Shown here in pieces: positions 17,441 to 26,812 of a stretch of DNA of 64,000 nt. Every line of letters starts with the position of its first letter. Within the stretch, counting starts at the first letter, position 1. The position numbers and the translations under genes were made by a program. Below the pieces are notes generated by a model, which was not told where the DNA came from, ran no database searches, and saw only the letters and a list, made by a program, of their open reading frames with translations. Source of the stretch: Pontimonas salivibrio (lineage in GTDB: Bacteria > Actinomycetota > Actinomycetes > Actinomycetales > Microbacteriaceae); the NCBI RefSeq assembly GCF_002950575.1, contig NZ_CP026923.1, forward strand, positions 744,001-808,000, read 5' to 3'.

Positions 17441-19713
17441 TGGCCTCCAGTGTTCTGCAACGCCGGGACTACCGGCTGCCAGTAATCGCCCTACTGACGT
17501 GGGTGCAGATCCTTTTCACGATCGCCTCACCACTTGTCGGGGGCGTTGTGTCATTGGGAGGGCTAACGGTGCTCTTAGTCGGATGGTCCCGGTTCGGCAC
17601 CCGTGTGGGGTATCGACATTTCGTGGTGTTTTGGTTGGTGGCTCTTGTGGGAGTGGGGGCGACCCTTGCCCACGATTCCCTTCGAAACCCTCCGGAGCTC
17701 CGCGGAATCGATAGTGCAGGAGACCATGAGCTGTTAGTCGTGAACGAGAACACCCTCACCCCGGGCGATCGGTTTGTGGCCATTCGGATTCTCCACGCCG
17801 ACGGGCAGTCGACGCCAAGGGTTCGGGCCACACTTTTTGTTGACCCGTCACCTGAGCGGATACCGCCGGGAACACTGCTGCAGGTGACGGGCAGTGTGGT
17901 GTCCACTTCCGCCCTAGACGCGAAAGCATGGCGGGTGTTTGCCTCTGAGTTCTCGGTGTTTCAGGAGAGTTCGTGGTGGCAAGCAGGCGCTGACCGAATG
18001 CGAGAAGCATTCTTGGAGCGCTCTCTCGCCCAGGGCGGTGATGGCGGGGCGCTCTTACCCGGACTGGCCCTGGGCGACACGACCGGGGTGTCAGAGTCGC
18101 TTGAAGCCGATATGCGAAAGGTGTCGCTCGCCCACCTGGTTGCCGTCTCCGGGGCGAATTGCGCATTGGTGGTGGGGATCGCGGTGGCAATCACTGCGCT
18201 TTTTGGCGGCGGTGTGCGGATGAGGCTTGTCGTCGGTGTTGTCACATTGGCGGGTTTCGTGCTTTTGGTCACACCGGAACCCAGCGTCATCAGGGCTGCG
18301 GTGATGGCCACGATTGCCCTGGGTGCTATCGCCTGGGGGCGTCCGGGCGCAGGAATTGCTGTGCTTTCCCTCACAGTGTGGGTGTTGTTATTGGCTGATC
18401 CTTGGCGGGCTGTCGAATTTGCGTTCGTATTATCCGTGGCGGCAACAGCCGGCATTGTGTTGGGTTTGCGGCCAATGGCGGGAGCTCTTACCAGGGTGAT
18501 GCCGGTGTGGTTGGCCTGGTGGGTGGCATTGCCTTTGGTGGCACAGCTTGCCGTCCAGCCCATCATTGTTCTTCTTAGGCCCACACTTCCGCTCTATGCA
18601 ATCCCCGCCAATGTGCTGGCCGCACCGTTTGTTCCGGCAGTAACCGTCTCGGGGCTTGTGGGAAGTGTGTCGGAGCCGTGGTGGCCGTGGCTATCACAAC
18701 AGTCCGCTGCAATCGGCTGGTGGCCCTCTACGGCAATCGCAGCAATTGCACGGGCCACCGCCCGGGCACCCGTGACGGAGCTGCCTTGGTTTCCCGGACT
18801 GGCGGGGGTGCTGGCTGCTGCCGTGCTCTCCAGCGTGGTCTGGTGGGCAATCTGGCGCGGAAGGATGGTGTTTGCCGGTGTTGGCGCGATTATTGTCATC
18901 ACCGCCACAGTGGTGGCCTCGAGCGCACCCCAAATTGTTGCCCGGTTGGCCAGACCGGCACAGTGGCAGGTTGCTCAATGTGACGTCGGTCAAGGCGACG
19001 CCCTTGCCGTGCGCACGTCACAGGGCGTGCTCTTTATTGATACCGGTGATGACGAACAGCTCCTTCGCCAGTGCCTCATGGTGTTGGGGATTAACCGGGT
19101 GGAATGGCTGCTGCTCACCCATTTTGATCGCGACCATGTGGGCCAATCCGCGGTGTTCCACGGGAGGGTCGGAACGGTACTCACCGGGCCCACCGACAAC
19201 AGTGAGGACGTGTCCCGGCTGGCGGATCTATCCCGCGCCGGCGCCACTATTCGCCCCGTTCGCGCAGGCGAGAGTCTGGATTTGGGCGACTACACCCTCA
19301 ACATTCTGTGGCCGGGCAGCCAAACACTCTCCGAGCCAGGAAACGATTCGAGTCTTGTGGTGTGGCTCGAGCCGCACCACACAGCCGGGGTGTCGATGCT
19401 GGCACTGGGCGACCTGGGAGAAAGGGCTCAATCCATTCTCCGGTCACGACTGCCCGAGAGTCCCCTTGACGTGGTGAAGGTGAGCCATCACGGGTCAGCC
19501 AATCAATCAGCTGCCCTCTACCAAGAACTGGGCGCATCGATCGGATTGATTGGGGTCGGAGCGGATAACAGCTACGGCCACCCCGCCCCCGCGGTCACCA
19601 GCCTCCTGGAGTCCCTGGGCGCCCATGTCCTGCGAAGTGATCAGCGCGGAACCCTTACCCTCCACCGAGGTGTGACGGGTGTCATCGAGTTGTGGTCGGA
19701 GCGCGATGGTTAG
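17440..19713 (+). CDS. comEC: Competence DNA channel ComEC/Rec2
   Basis: A 757-residue polytopic protein that transports single-stranded DNA across the membrane. The N-terminal soluble domain, the competence membrane domain (LAHLVAVSGANCALVVGI is the hallmark) and a C-terminal metallo-beta-lactamase domain from about residue 515 are all present: DVGQGDAL, LFIDTGDD, THFDRDHVGQ (HxDxDH) and VSHHGSANQ. Intact metal-binding residues suggest a functional nuclease domain. It is coupled to comEA and followed within 22 nt by holA, as in many actinobacteria. Other uptake genes such as pili are not in the window. Confidence 0.93.
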   Translation: MASSVLQRRDYRLPVIALLTWVQILFTIASPLVGGVVSLGGLTVLLVGWSRFGTRVGYRHFVVFWLVALVGVGATLAHDSLRNPPELRGIDSAGDHELLVVNENTLTPGDRFVAIRILHADGQSTPRVRATLFVDPSPERIPPGTLLQVTGSVVSTSALDAKAWRVFASEFSVFQESSWWQAGADRMREAFLERSLAQGGDGGALLPGLALGDTTGVSESLEADMRKVSLAHLVAVSGANCALVVGIAVAITALFGGGVRMRLVVGVVTLAGFVLLVTPEPSVIRAAVMATIALGAIAWGRPGAGIAVLSLTVWVLLLADPWRAVEFAFVLSVAATAGIVLGLRPMAGALTRVMPVWLAWWVALPLVAQLAVQPIIVLLRPTLPLYAIPANVLAAPFVPAVTVSGLVGSVSEPWWPWLSQQSAAIGWWPSTAIAAIARATARAPVTELPWFPGLAGVLAAAVLSSVVWWAIWRGRMVFAGVGAIIVITATVVASSAPQIVARLARPAQWQVAQCDVGQGDALAVRTSQGVLFIDTGDDEQLLRQCLMVLGINRVEWLLLTHFDRDHVGQSAVFHGRVGTVLTGPTDNSEDVSRLADLSRAGATIRPVRAGESLDLGDYTLNILWPGSQTLSEPGNDSSLVVWLEPHHTAGVSMLALGDLGERAQSILRSRLPESPLDVVKVSHHGSANQSAALYQELGASIGLIGVGADNSYGHPAPAVTSLLESLGAHVLRSDQRGTLTLHRGVTGVIELWSERDG

Positions 19714-19734
19714 GCTGGGCACTCAGGGAGAGTG

Positions 19735-20730
19735 ATGGCAGCGAAAACACAAGAGGTGCCGTGGTCTGGTATCCGGGAAGCGCCCGTCATTTTATTGACC
19801 GGTCCGGAAGCTTTCCTTGCCGATCGCGCCGTCCGGGCGCTCGCGGATCGTCTTCGCTCGGTAAGTCCTGAATTAGAAATTGTCGACATTGACGCATCGA
19901 CTGCAGGCTCTGGTGAGGTAAGCCAAGGGGTCAGCCCGTCGCTGTTTGGTGAGCCACGGATGGTCCGAGTGTGGGGTTTTGAAAAGGCCACCGATGGTGT
20001 TTTGGCCGATGTTCTGGACTACCTGGACTCTCCGGATCCAGCAGTGACTTTTATTGTTCGGCATTCGTCAGGAAACCGCGGAAAAAAAGCCCTCGATGTG
20101 ATCAAAGCACACGGCGGCGACTGGCTTGTCGTCACCGCACACGAACTCAAATCGGACAGGGATCGGGCGCAATTTCTTCGACAAGAAGCGCAGAGTCTGA
20201 AAGTTCGACTGCAGCCCGACGCCGAGCAGCTCTTAATTGATTCTCTTGGTAGCGATTTAGCGGAACTCCACGCCGCGTTGAGTCAACTCGCGGGCGATTT
20301 GGGCGAAGAGGCGACGATTAGCCGAGACATCGTCAGTCGCTATTACGGCGGAAGGGTCGAAACGACCAGTTTTGAACTCGCCGAACTCGCCATTGGTGGC
20401 CGTCGCGGAGATGCCCTGATTGCGTTGCGCCAGGCCCTCCACGCGGGGGTGGAACCGGTGTTGATTATTGCGGCACTGGCTCACAGCCTTCGGCAGATGG
20501 CCCGTGTCGGAGGATCCAGAGGGTCGGTTGCGGACGTGGCCAAAGAATTGGGGGTGCAAAGCTGGCAGGTTCAGCGCGCACGCTCACAGCTTCAAGGGTG
20601 GGACGAAGTGGGTCTTGGTGTGGCGATCATGGAGGTTGCTCAAACCGATGCCGCCATCAAAGGTGTCGGCTTACAGCCTGATTACGCCCTAGAGCGCGTG
20701 GTGGACATCGTCGCCAGGCGGGGCCAGTAG
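19735..20730 (+). CDS. holA: DNA polymerase III subunit delta
   Basis: A 331-residue clamp-loader subunit. The pattern VILLTGPEAFLADRAVRALADRL, then FGEPRMVRVWGFEKA and the C-terminal helices with VEPVLIIAALAHSLRQM are typical HolA/YqeN features. Delta opens the beta clamp within the clamp-loader complex. ATG 19735 is chosen over GTG 19732 because AGGGAG then has workable spacing. TAGGCT at 19711-19716 could be its own -10 box. The comEC-holA-rpsT arrangement is common, rpsT being convergent here. Confidence 0.9.
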   Translation: MAAKTQEVPWSGIREAPVILLTGPEAFLADRAVRALADRLRSVSPELEIVDIDASTAGSGEVSQGVSPSLFGEPRMVRVWGFEKATDGVLADVLDYLDSPDPAVTFIVRHSSGNRGKKALDVIKAHGGDWLVVTAHELKSDRDRAQFLRQEAQSLKVRLQPDAEQLLIDSLGSDLAELHAALSQLAGDLGEEATISRDIVSRYYGGRVETTSFELAELAIGGRRGDALIALRQALHAGVEPVLIIAALAHSLRQMARVGGSRGSVADVAKELGVQSWQVQRARSQLQGWDEVGLGVAIMEVAQTDAAIKGVGLQPDYALERVVDIVARRGQ

Positions 20731-20858
20731 TACGGGTCCCCAAGGGACTATTTTCTGCGCTCTACGAGGTGAGAAAACGTCCGAGAGGACGCTTGGCGGT
20801 TGCCTTACCGGGGCGTACTAGACAAGAACGGGGTAGTGAGGCCCCGAAACACCAGGTG

Positions 20859-21122
20859 TTAGGACAGCCGTGATGCCTGAGCGGCGATCGCCGACTTGCG
20901 GTTAGCGGCCTGGTTTTTGTGGATAACGCCCTTGCTGACAGCCTTATCGAGTTTGCGGGTCGCGACCTTGACTGCCTGTGCTGCTTGTTCTTTGTCCCCA
21001 GCGTCAATGGCCTTGCGGGCGTGACGAACAGCCGTCTTCAGCTCGCTTTTGACCGCGCGGTTTCGCTCCTGAGCTTTCAGGTTGGTCTTGTTGCGCTTGA
21101 TTTGCGACTTAATGTTCGCCAC
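20859..21122 (-). CDS. rpsT: 30S ribosomal protein S20
   Basis: An 87-residue, Lys/Arg/Ala-rich protein opening with [20 protein letters not shown] and containing [15 protein letters not shown] and [13 protein letters not shown], the bS20 signatures. It binds 16S rRNA early in small-subunit assembly. The start is GTG at 21122. It is convergent to holA and divergent from lepA. Downstream on its strand, inverted repeats AACACC/GGTGTT and CCCC/GGGG (20822-20858) may serve as a terminator but are weak. Confidence 0.97.
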   Translation of the reverse strand: MANIKSQIKRNKTNLKAQERNRAVKSELKTAVRHARKAIDAGDKEQAAQAVKVATRKLDKAVSKGVIHKNQAANRKSAIAAQASRLS

Positions 21123-21240
21123 GTGCTACTTCTCTTTCGTCGAAAGGACTGGATACCACTGCATCGAGCAGGGAAAACCGTGAATAAGCGGCCATTACAT
21201 CGAAACGTTCGGCCAGCGTCACACGATACCACCCGAATGG

Positions 21241-23124
21241 GTGAGTGACCAAGCCCAGAGCGTGGGAGAATCATCGGTAATGTCTCATTCTCCCGCGCCG
21301 CTTGTTCCCGCGGCGACCGAACCTGGTCGTCTGCGCAACTTTTGCATCATCGCTCACATCGACCACGGCAAGTCGACTTTGGCCGACCGCATGTTGCAAC
21401 TGACCGGCATTGTCGACCAGCGTGCAATGCGCGAGCAGTATCTCGATCGAATGGATATTGAACGCGAGCGAGGCATCACCATCAAGAGCCAAGCAGTCAG
21501 GATGCCCTGGGTGGTCGAGGGTGAGATGTTTGCCCTCAACATGATTGACACCCCCGGACACGTGGACTTTTCCTACGAAGTCTCTCGTTCTCTCGCAGCA
21601 TGTGAGGGGGCCATCCTGCTGGTCGACGCCGCGCAAGGTATCGAAGCGCAAACGCTGGCCAACCTCTATCTGGCATTAGCAAACGACCTTGAAATCATTC
21701 CCGTGTTGAACAAGATCGATTTACCGGCGGCCGAACCGGAGCGCTACGCCCAAGAACTCGCCCAGCTCATCGGCTGCGACCCGGGTGATGTGTTGCGCGT
21801 CAGCGGGAAAACGGGTGCGGGTGTGGCTGAGCTACTCGACCGTGTGGTGGAAAGGGTGCCTGGTCCCACCGGCGACGCCGACGCCCCGGCACGGGCACTG
21901 ATTTTCGACTCGGTGTACGACGCCTACCGTGGCGTGGTCACCTACGTGCGAATGATTGACGGCCATTTGGCGCCGAAGGACCGCATTGTCATGCTTTCCA
22001 CTAGGGCGCAACATGAGCTGTTAGAAATTGGTGTCAGTTCCCCTGAGCCAACTGCTTCAAAAGGCCTTGGCGTGGGAGAAGTGGGGTATTTGATTACGGG
22101 TGTGAAAGACGTTCGCCAATCGAAAGTGGGCGATACGGTGACGCTCGCCAAAAATGGCGCGGTTGACGCCCTGCCCGGCTATGTGGAGCCCAAACCGATG
22201 GTGTTTTCGGGGCTATACCCGGTTGATGGGAGCGATTACCCCGATCTCCGGGAGGCGCTTGATCGCCTCAAACTCTCCGATGCCGCCTTGGTGTACGAAC
22301 CGGAAACCTCTGTCGCGCTGGGGTTTGGTTTCCGCTGTGGCTTTTTAGGGCTGTTGCATTTAGAGATCGTGCGTGAGCGTCTCGAGCGAGAGTTCGGGAT
22401 CGAACTGATTGCGACCGCTCCTTCGGTGGTCTACGAAGTGCAATTGGAAACCGGTGAAGCACTTCAGGTGACTAACCCGTCCGAATTTCCGACCGGCAAA
22501 ATTGCCACCGTGGAAGAACCCGTAGTGAACGCAGCGATCTTGGCCCCGAAAGACTATGTCGGGACCATCATGGAGCTGTGCCAGTCGAGGCGCGGGGCGT
22601 TGCAGGGAATGGAATATCTGGGTGAAGACCGGGTGGAAATTCGCTATGTCATGCCGTTGGCCGAAATTGTTTTTGACTTTTTCGATCAGTTGAAATCTAA
22701 AACCGCGGGCTACGCCTCATTGGATTACGAACCCTCTGGACTCCAGGAAGCCGAACTGGTGAAAGTCGATATCTTGCTCCAAGGTGACCGGGTGGACGCA
22801 TTCAGTGCCATTGTTCACAAAGACAAGGCCTATGCCTACGGGGTCATGATGACCGGACGACTGCGGGATTTGATTCCTCGGCAACAGTATGAAGTCCCCA
22901 TTCAGGCGGCCATTGGTGCCCGGGTCATTGCCCGCGAAACCATTCGTGCGATGAGGAAAGATGTCCTCGCAAAATGCTACGGCGGTGACATCACCAGAAA
23001 GCGCAAACTCTTGGAGAAACAAAAAGAGGGTAAGAAGCGAATGAAAATGGTGGGACGTGTCGAAGTTCCCCAAGATGCGTTCATTCAAGCCCTCTCGGGT
23101 GATACGGAAAAGAAAAAGGACTAA
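21241..23124 (+). CDS. lepA: Elongation factor 4 (back-translocating GTPase)
   Basis: A 627-residue translational GTPase. G1 is AHIDHGKST (about 38-46), with G2 RGITI, G3 DTPGHVDF and G4 NKID, and the C-terminal LepA domain includes [16 protein letters not shown] and [26 protein letters not shown]. It acts on stalled or mistranslocated ribosomes. GTG 21241 gives the normal length; ATG 21280 is a shorter alternative. It heads a run with a small membrane protein, ribF and an MFS carrier that overlap by a few bases. Confidence 0.97.
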   Translation: MSDQAQSVGESSVMSHSPAPLVPAATEPGRLRNFCIIAHIDHGKSTLADRMLQLTGIVDQRAMREQYLDRMDIERERGITIKSQAVRMPWVVEGEMFALNMIDTPGHVDFSYEVSRSLAACEGAILLVDAAQGIEAQTLANLYLALANDLEIIPVLNKIDLPAAEPERYAQELAQLIGCDPGDVLRVSGKTGAGVAELLDRVVERVPGPTGDADAPARALIFDSVYDAYRGVVTYVRMIDGHLAPKDRIVMLSTRAQHELLEIGVSSPEPTASKGLGVGEVGYLITGVKDVRQSKVGDTVTLAKNGAVDALPGYVEPKPMVFSGLYPVDGSDYPDLREALDRLKLSDAALVYEPETSVALGFGFRCGFLGLLHLEIVRERLEREFGIELIATAPSVVYEVQLETGEALQVTNPSEFPTGKIATVEEPVVNAAILAPKDYVGTIMELCQSRRGALQGMEYLGEDRVEIRYVMPLAEIVFDFFDQLKSKTAGYASLDYEPSGLQEAELVKVDILLQGDRVDAFSAIVHKDKAYAYGVMMTGRLRDLIPRQQYEVPIQAAIGARVIARETIRAMRKDVLAKCYGGDITRKRKLLEKQKEGKKRMKMVGRVEVPQDAFIQALSGDTEKKKD

Positions 23125-23127
23125 CGG

Positions 23128-23550
23128 GTGGCTGGCGGTTCAACCACACGCGGGGGAGTGTTCACCACTCTCGCGTCGATTTATGTTGTGCTGACACTGG
23201 CGGCGCTCGGCCGATCCGGCTACCAAATTGCGACCAAGTTTTCTGATGCCCCCACGGCGTATGTGTTGAGTGCCTTCGCGGCTGTGGTGTACCTGCTGGC
23301 CACAGTGGCGCTCATTGCCTCCACCTCACACACGACCAGAACGTTGCGCGTGGGTCGCATTGTCGCTCTGGTCGCGCTCACTGTGGAAGCCCTAGGTGTT
23401 GTGGGTATTGGCACCCTGAGCCTGTTTCGCCCGGAGCTGTTTCCGGCCGACACTGTCTGGTCGAACTACGGTGCCGGATACCTCTACATCCCCCTCGTGT
23501 TGCCCTTTATCGGCTTGTGGTGGCTGCGCTCATCGAGGGAGGCCCGATGA
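23128..23550 (+). CDS. Small four-helix membrane protein, function unknown
   Basis: A 140-residue protein with four hydrophobic segments (for example TTLASIYVVLTLAALG, VLSAFAAVVYLLATVALIA, IVALVALTVEALGVVGIGTL and YLYIPLVLPFIGLWWL), short polar loops and a charged end (SSREAR). I do not recognise a family or catalytic residues. It starts with GTG 3 nt after the lepA stop, and its stop overlaps the ribF ATG (ATGA), so it is co-translated with both. Similar small membrane proteins between housekeeping genes are common in actinobacteria. Confidence 0.75.
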   Translation: MAGGSTTRGGVFTTLASIYVVLTLAALGRSGYQIATKFSDAPTAYVLSAFAAVVYLLATVALIASTSHTTRTLRVGRIVALVALTVEALGVVGIGTLSLFRPELFPADTVWSNYGAGYLYIPLVLPFIGLWWLRSSREAR

Positions 23551-24488
23551 CTTCGCTACACCCTGCCGTGTCGTGGTCTCTCGAGGACCTGCCCGGCCCT
23601 GACACACCACGTGTGGTCACCATTGGAAAGTTTGATGGTGTTCACATCGGACACCGGGAAGTAATCGCCGAGCTCGGGCGCATCGCACCCCACGCCGAAG
23701 CGACGGTGGTGACTTTCGACCGCCATCCCAAAGCTCTCCTCACTCCCGATGCTTCCCCCCTTCCCCTGGTGAGCACCCAGCAGAAAGTTGAATTCTTGGG
23801 TGGGGCCGGAGCGAGCCGTGTGGCCGTCATTCCCTTCACAAGAGAATTTGCCGACTTGAGCCCTGAAGATTTCGCGCGCACTGTTTTGGCCGAAGGTTTA
23901 GGCGCCACAGCAGTGTTGGTGGGTGGTGATTTTCGCTACGGGCATTTAGGTGCCGGAGACGTGGACACCCTCCGGGCAGAAGGCGAGCGGTTAGGCTTCG
24001 ACGTCCACACGGTCGCTGATGTCGTCCACGACGAGGGTGAGCGCATTTCGTCGACCAGGATTCGGCGACTACTCGACGACGGTGACGTGTCACGAGCCGC
24101 ACAGTTACTGGGCCGGCATCACCAGCTTCGAAGCACTGTGGTGCAGGGGTACCAGAGAGGCCGTGAATTGGGCTACCCGACAGCCAATCTGGAAAACCCG
24201 CCAGAGGGTTTTGTTCCACGCGATGGTGTGTATGCGACGTGGGTGGATGTTGATGGTGTTCCCTACCAGGCGGCGACGTCCATTGGGGTCAATCCCACTT
24301 TTGGTGACGTCTCGCAACGCATGGTGGAGTCTCACCTTTTCGGGTTTGATGGCCTTCTCTATGGTTCCCGGGTGACGGTGCATTTTGTGGAATTCATTCG
24401 AGGGATGAACAAATTCCCGGACGCGAAAAGCTTGGCCGATCAAATGGCTGCCGACGCCGCACAGATTAAAAACATCCTTTCCCGATGA
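23547..24488 (+). CDS. ribF: Bifunctional riboflavin kinase / FAD synthetase
   Basis: A 313-residue enzyme making FMN and FAD from riboflavin and ATP. The FAD synthetase half shows GKFDGVHIGHREV, GGDFRYGHLGAGD and ISSTRIRRLL; the riboflavin kinase half shows GRELGYPTANLE and DGVYATWVDVDG, PTFGD and the acidic end HFVEFIRGM. Start ATG 23547 follows GGAGG and overlaps the preceding stop; the longer open frame from 23517 lies inside the upstream gene. Its own stop overlaps the next gene (ATGA at 24485). Confidence 0.95.
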   Translation: MTSLHPAVSWSLEDLPGPDTPRVVTIGKFDGVHIGHREVIAELGRIAPHAEATVVTFDRHPKALLTPDASPLPLVSTQQKVEFLGGAGASRVAVIPFTREFADLSPEDFARTVLAEGLGATAVLVGGDFRYGHLGAGDVDTLRAEGERLGFDVHTVADVVHDEGERISSTRIRRLLDDGDVSRAAQLLGRHHQLRSTVVQGYQRGRELGYPTANLENPPEGFVPRDGVYATWVDVDGVPYQAATSIGVNPTFGDVSQRMVESHLFGFDGLLYGSRVTVHFVEFIRGMNKFPDAKSLADQMAADAAQIKNILSR

Positions 24489-25726
24489 CCTCATCGGGAA
24501 CCACAGCACTCCACCCCCGCAGTATTACCTGGTGGGGTATTGCGGGTGTGCTCCTACTCGCTCTTGGTGCCCGAACGGGTGTCGCAGCCCTCTCCCCCAT
24601 TGCCGCAGAAGTAGAACTCGATGTGCCTTTAAATGGTTTATGGCTGGGTCTATTGGGGACAATCCCGCCCCTGGCCTATGCGGTTGCGGGGGTATTCACC
24701 CCCCGCATCGCCAGGGCGCTGTCTTTGGAAGGTGTCGCGGTACTGGTGTCGGTCGTCACCGCCCTGGCCCACGTCTCCCGCGGATTTACTCCCCACTATT
24801 GGGGCCTGTTTATTGCGACCATCGTGTTAATGCTCGGTGTGGGGTCGATTAATGTGATCCTTCCTGGTCTGGTCAAGCTCTACGCTCCAGGGCGTATCGG
24901 ACAGATCACATCGCTGTATTCGACAGCGATGGCCCTTTCTACCGCTGCACCGGCTGGGGTCGGCTTGTGGCTTGCGGAAGCTTTCGACTGGCGCTGGTCG
25001 CTTGCCAGTTGGGCTCTGCTCAGCATTGTGGCAATGGTGCCCTGGCTGGTTCTGCTGCGTTTTGCGTGGAGCAGGCGCACTGCGGAAGCCGCGGTACTGA
25101 GCGAGCTGCCCGCACTGCCTTCTCTGGGCGCTTTGTGGAAATCCCCGACAGCGCGAGCAATTACGCTGATTTTTTCTGTCTCCGGCGTGACGGCCTATTC
25201 GATCTTTGCGTTGCTGCCCCCGGTCCTCATCGAACAGGCTGGGGCAAGTGCCGGAGAGGCCGCGTTCGCGTTGACACTGTTTTCGCTCACGGGAATTCCC
25301 ATGTCGCTCACCATTCCTTTGCTCGCGGTGAGAAAAGGGTGGCCCTCGCGGCTTGTCGTATTTGCTGCCGGAAGTGGGGTGAGTGGATTTCTTGGGCTGG
25401 CTCTTGTGCCCGAGCTGGCGCCGCTGTTGTGGACGGTGCTGGCTGCCCTCGGCACGCTGTCTTTTTCGATGGCTCTGGCTCTCATTGGTGCGAGGACCGC
25501 AACTCACCAGATGGCCACGAATCTCAGCGGTTTTGTGAACACGGTCGGGTATCTAGTAGCTGGGGTGGGTCCGGTGGTGACCGGGTTGCTTCATGAACTG
25601 ACCGGCGAGTGGATCTGGAGTCTGTTCGTCCTGGCCGGACTGTCTCTTCTGGCCTTGCCCGCCTCAGCAGTTTTCGCCCGGGAAAACACGGTCGAACATG
25701 AGCTCTCTGGTTCGACGCCGAATTAG
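24485..25726 (+). CDS. MFS transporter, CynX/NimT-like
   Basis: A 413-residue carrier with about twelve hydrophobic segments. The N-terminal pattern GVLLLALGARTGVAALSPIA with a gap and LGLLGTIPPLAYAVAG, plus the block GVGSINVILPGLVKLYAP, fit the CP (cyanate permease, CynX/NimT/YycB) branch of the major facilitator superfamily. The substrate is not predictable; members move small anions, nitroimidazoles or amino-acid-like compounds. It is translationally coupled to ribF. A short inverted repeat (AGACG/CGTCT, about 25725-25750) follows the stop but is a weak terminator candidate. Confidence 0.8.
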   Translation: MTSSGTTALHPRSITWWGIAGVLLLALGARTGVAALSPIAAEVELDVPLNGLWLGLLGTIPPLAYAVAGVFTPRIARALSLEGVAVLVSVVTALAHVSRGFTPHYWGLFIATIVLMLGVGSINVILPGLVKLYAPGRIGQITSLYSTAMALSTAAPAGVGLWLAEAFDWRWSLASWALLSIVAMVPWLVLLRFAWSRRTAEAAVLSELPALPSLGALWKSPTARAITLIFSVSGVTAYSIFALLPPVLIEQAGASAGEAAFALTLFSLTGIPMSLTIPLLAVRKGWPSRLVVFAAGSGVSGFLGLALVPELAPLLWTVLAALGTLSFSMALALIGARTATHQMATNLSGFVNTVGYLVAGVGPVVTGLLHELTGEWIWSLFVLAGLSLLALPASAVFARENTVEHELSGSTPN

Positions 25727-25795
25727 ACGTACTACGCTCGAAGCGTCTCTTAGAAGGCTCTGTGATGGGGCGTCCAGCAAGGTCAGGAGTGGTCA

Positions 25796-26812
25796 GTGTC
25801 TGCGGTGAAACCCTCGAGCGCCCTGTCGCCCACCAGCAGAGCGCGAGCCGTCCTGGGTGGCGAACTGAGCGAAATGGCACTGCGCCGTTACTTGTCCGGC
25901 TTGCCCGCTGTTGATGCGGTGGGGGCCGCCCAAAGGGCCGCCCATTTTCAGACCAGGTCGATTAAAACCGAGAGCAAAATATGGGGACTTGACACCGCGA
26001 TTTCGATGGTGGACCTCACGACCCTAGAGGGCGCTGACACTCCAAATAAAGTGCGCACCTTGGCCCACAAAGCGCTTTTCACCGATCCACTCGATCCCAC
26101 AGCACCCCGAGTGGCCGCCGTCTGTGTCTATGGCGACAGGGTCGCTGATGTGATTGATGCGTTGGGTAGTGCCCACCTGAGTACAGACCCTGAGGGTGTG
26201 GCGGTCGCTGCGGTAGCGACCGCTTTTCCCAGCGGTCGCGCCAGCATGCGGGTGAAAATCGCCGACACGGAAGATGCTGTTGCGGCGGGTGCCGACGAAA
26301 TCGACATGGTGATCGACCGAGGTGCGTTCCTCTCCGGTCGTATCGGTGAAGTCTTTGACCAGATTGTGCAAGTGAAAGAAGCGACGAAACGGCCAGATGG
26401 CTCTCACGCACACTTAAAAGTGATTTTGGAAACCGGTGAACTCCAGACACTCGATAACGTTCGACGCGCCAGCCAGCTGGCGATTCTGGCCGGCGCCGAT
26501 TTCATCAAAACATCGACCGGAAAAGTGTCGCCGGCGGCGACCCTCCCCGTGTCGGTGGTCATGCTGGAGGCAGTGCGCGACTGGCATTTAGCGACCGGAG
26601 AGTATGTGGGTTTCAAACCCGCCGGAGGTATTCGTAGTGCAAAAGATGCCCTTCGCTACCTGGTGGCGGTTGCCGAAACCGCTGGTGAGGCGTGGCTGAC
26701 CCCGAACCTGTTTCGGTTTGGTGCATCGAGTCTGCTGAACGACTTGGTGATGCAACGACAAAAGATGACCACCGGCCATTACAGCGGCCCCAACTATGTG
26801 AGTGTGGACTAA
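25796..26812 (+). CDS. deoC: Deoxyribose-phosphate aldolase, long form
   Basis: A 338-residue aldolase that splits 2-deoxyribose 5-phosphate to glyceraldehyde 3-phosphate and acetaldehyde. Conserved blocks are ISMVDLTTLEGADTPNKV, EIDMVIDRGAFLSG, GADFIKTSTGKVS with the Schiff-base Lys (about 236) and VGFKPAGGIRS. The length, with an N-terminal extension of about 70 residues, matches the eukaryote/actinobacteria-type branch rather than the 220-260-residue short form. GTG 25796 is the only sensible start. Its stop overlaps the next ATG (TAATG); the downstream aldehyde dehydrogenase is well placed to oxidise the acetaldehyde. Confidence 0.93.
   Translation: MSAVKPSSALSPTSRARAVLGGELSEMALRRYLSGLPAVDAVGAAQRAAHFQTRSIKTESKIWGLDTAISMVDLTTLEGADTPNKVRTLAHKALFTDPLDPTAPRVAAVCVYGDRVADVIDALGSAHLSTDPEGVAVAAVATAFPSGRASMRVKIADTEDAVAAGADEIDMVIDRGAFLSGRIGEVFDQIVQVKEATKRPDGSHAHLKVILETGELQTLDNVRRASQLAILAGADFIKTSTGKVSPAATLPVSVVMLEAVRDWHLATGEYVGFKPAGGIRSAKDALRYLVAVAETAGEAWLTPNLFRFGASSLLNDLVMQRQKMTTGHYSGPNYVSVD

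Noticed and set aside
24827-25507. 226-residue open frame antisense to the MFS gene
   Set aside because: Shadow frame with low-complexity, Gln/Arg/Ser-rich composition and no family match.
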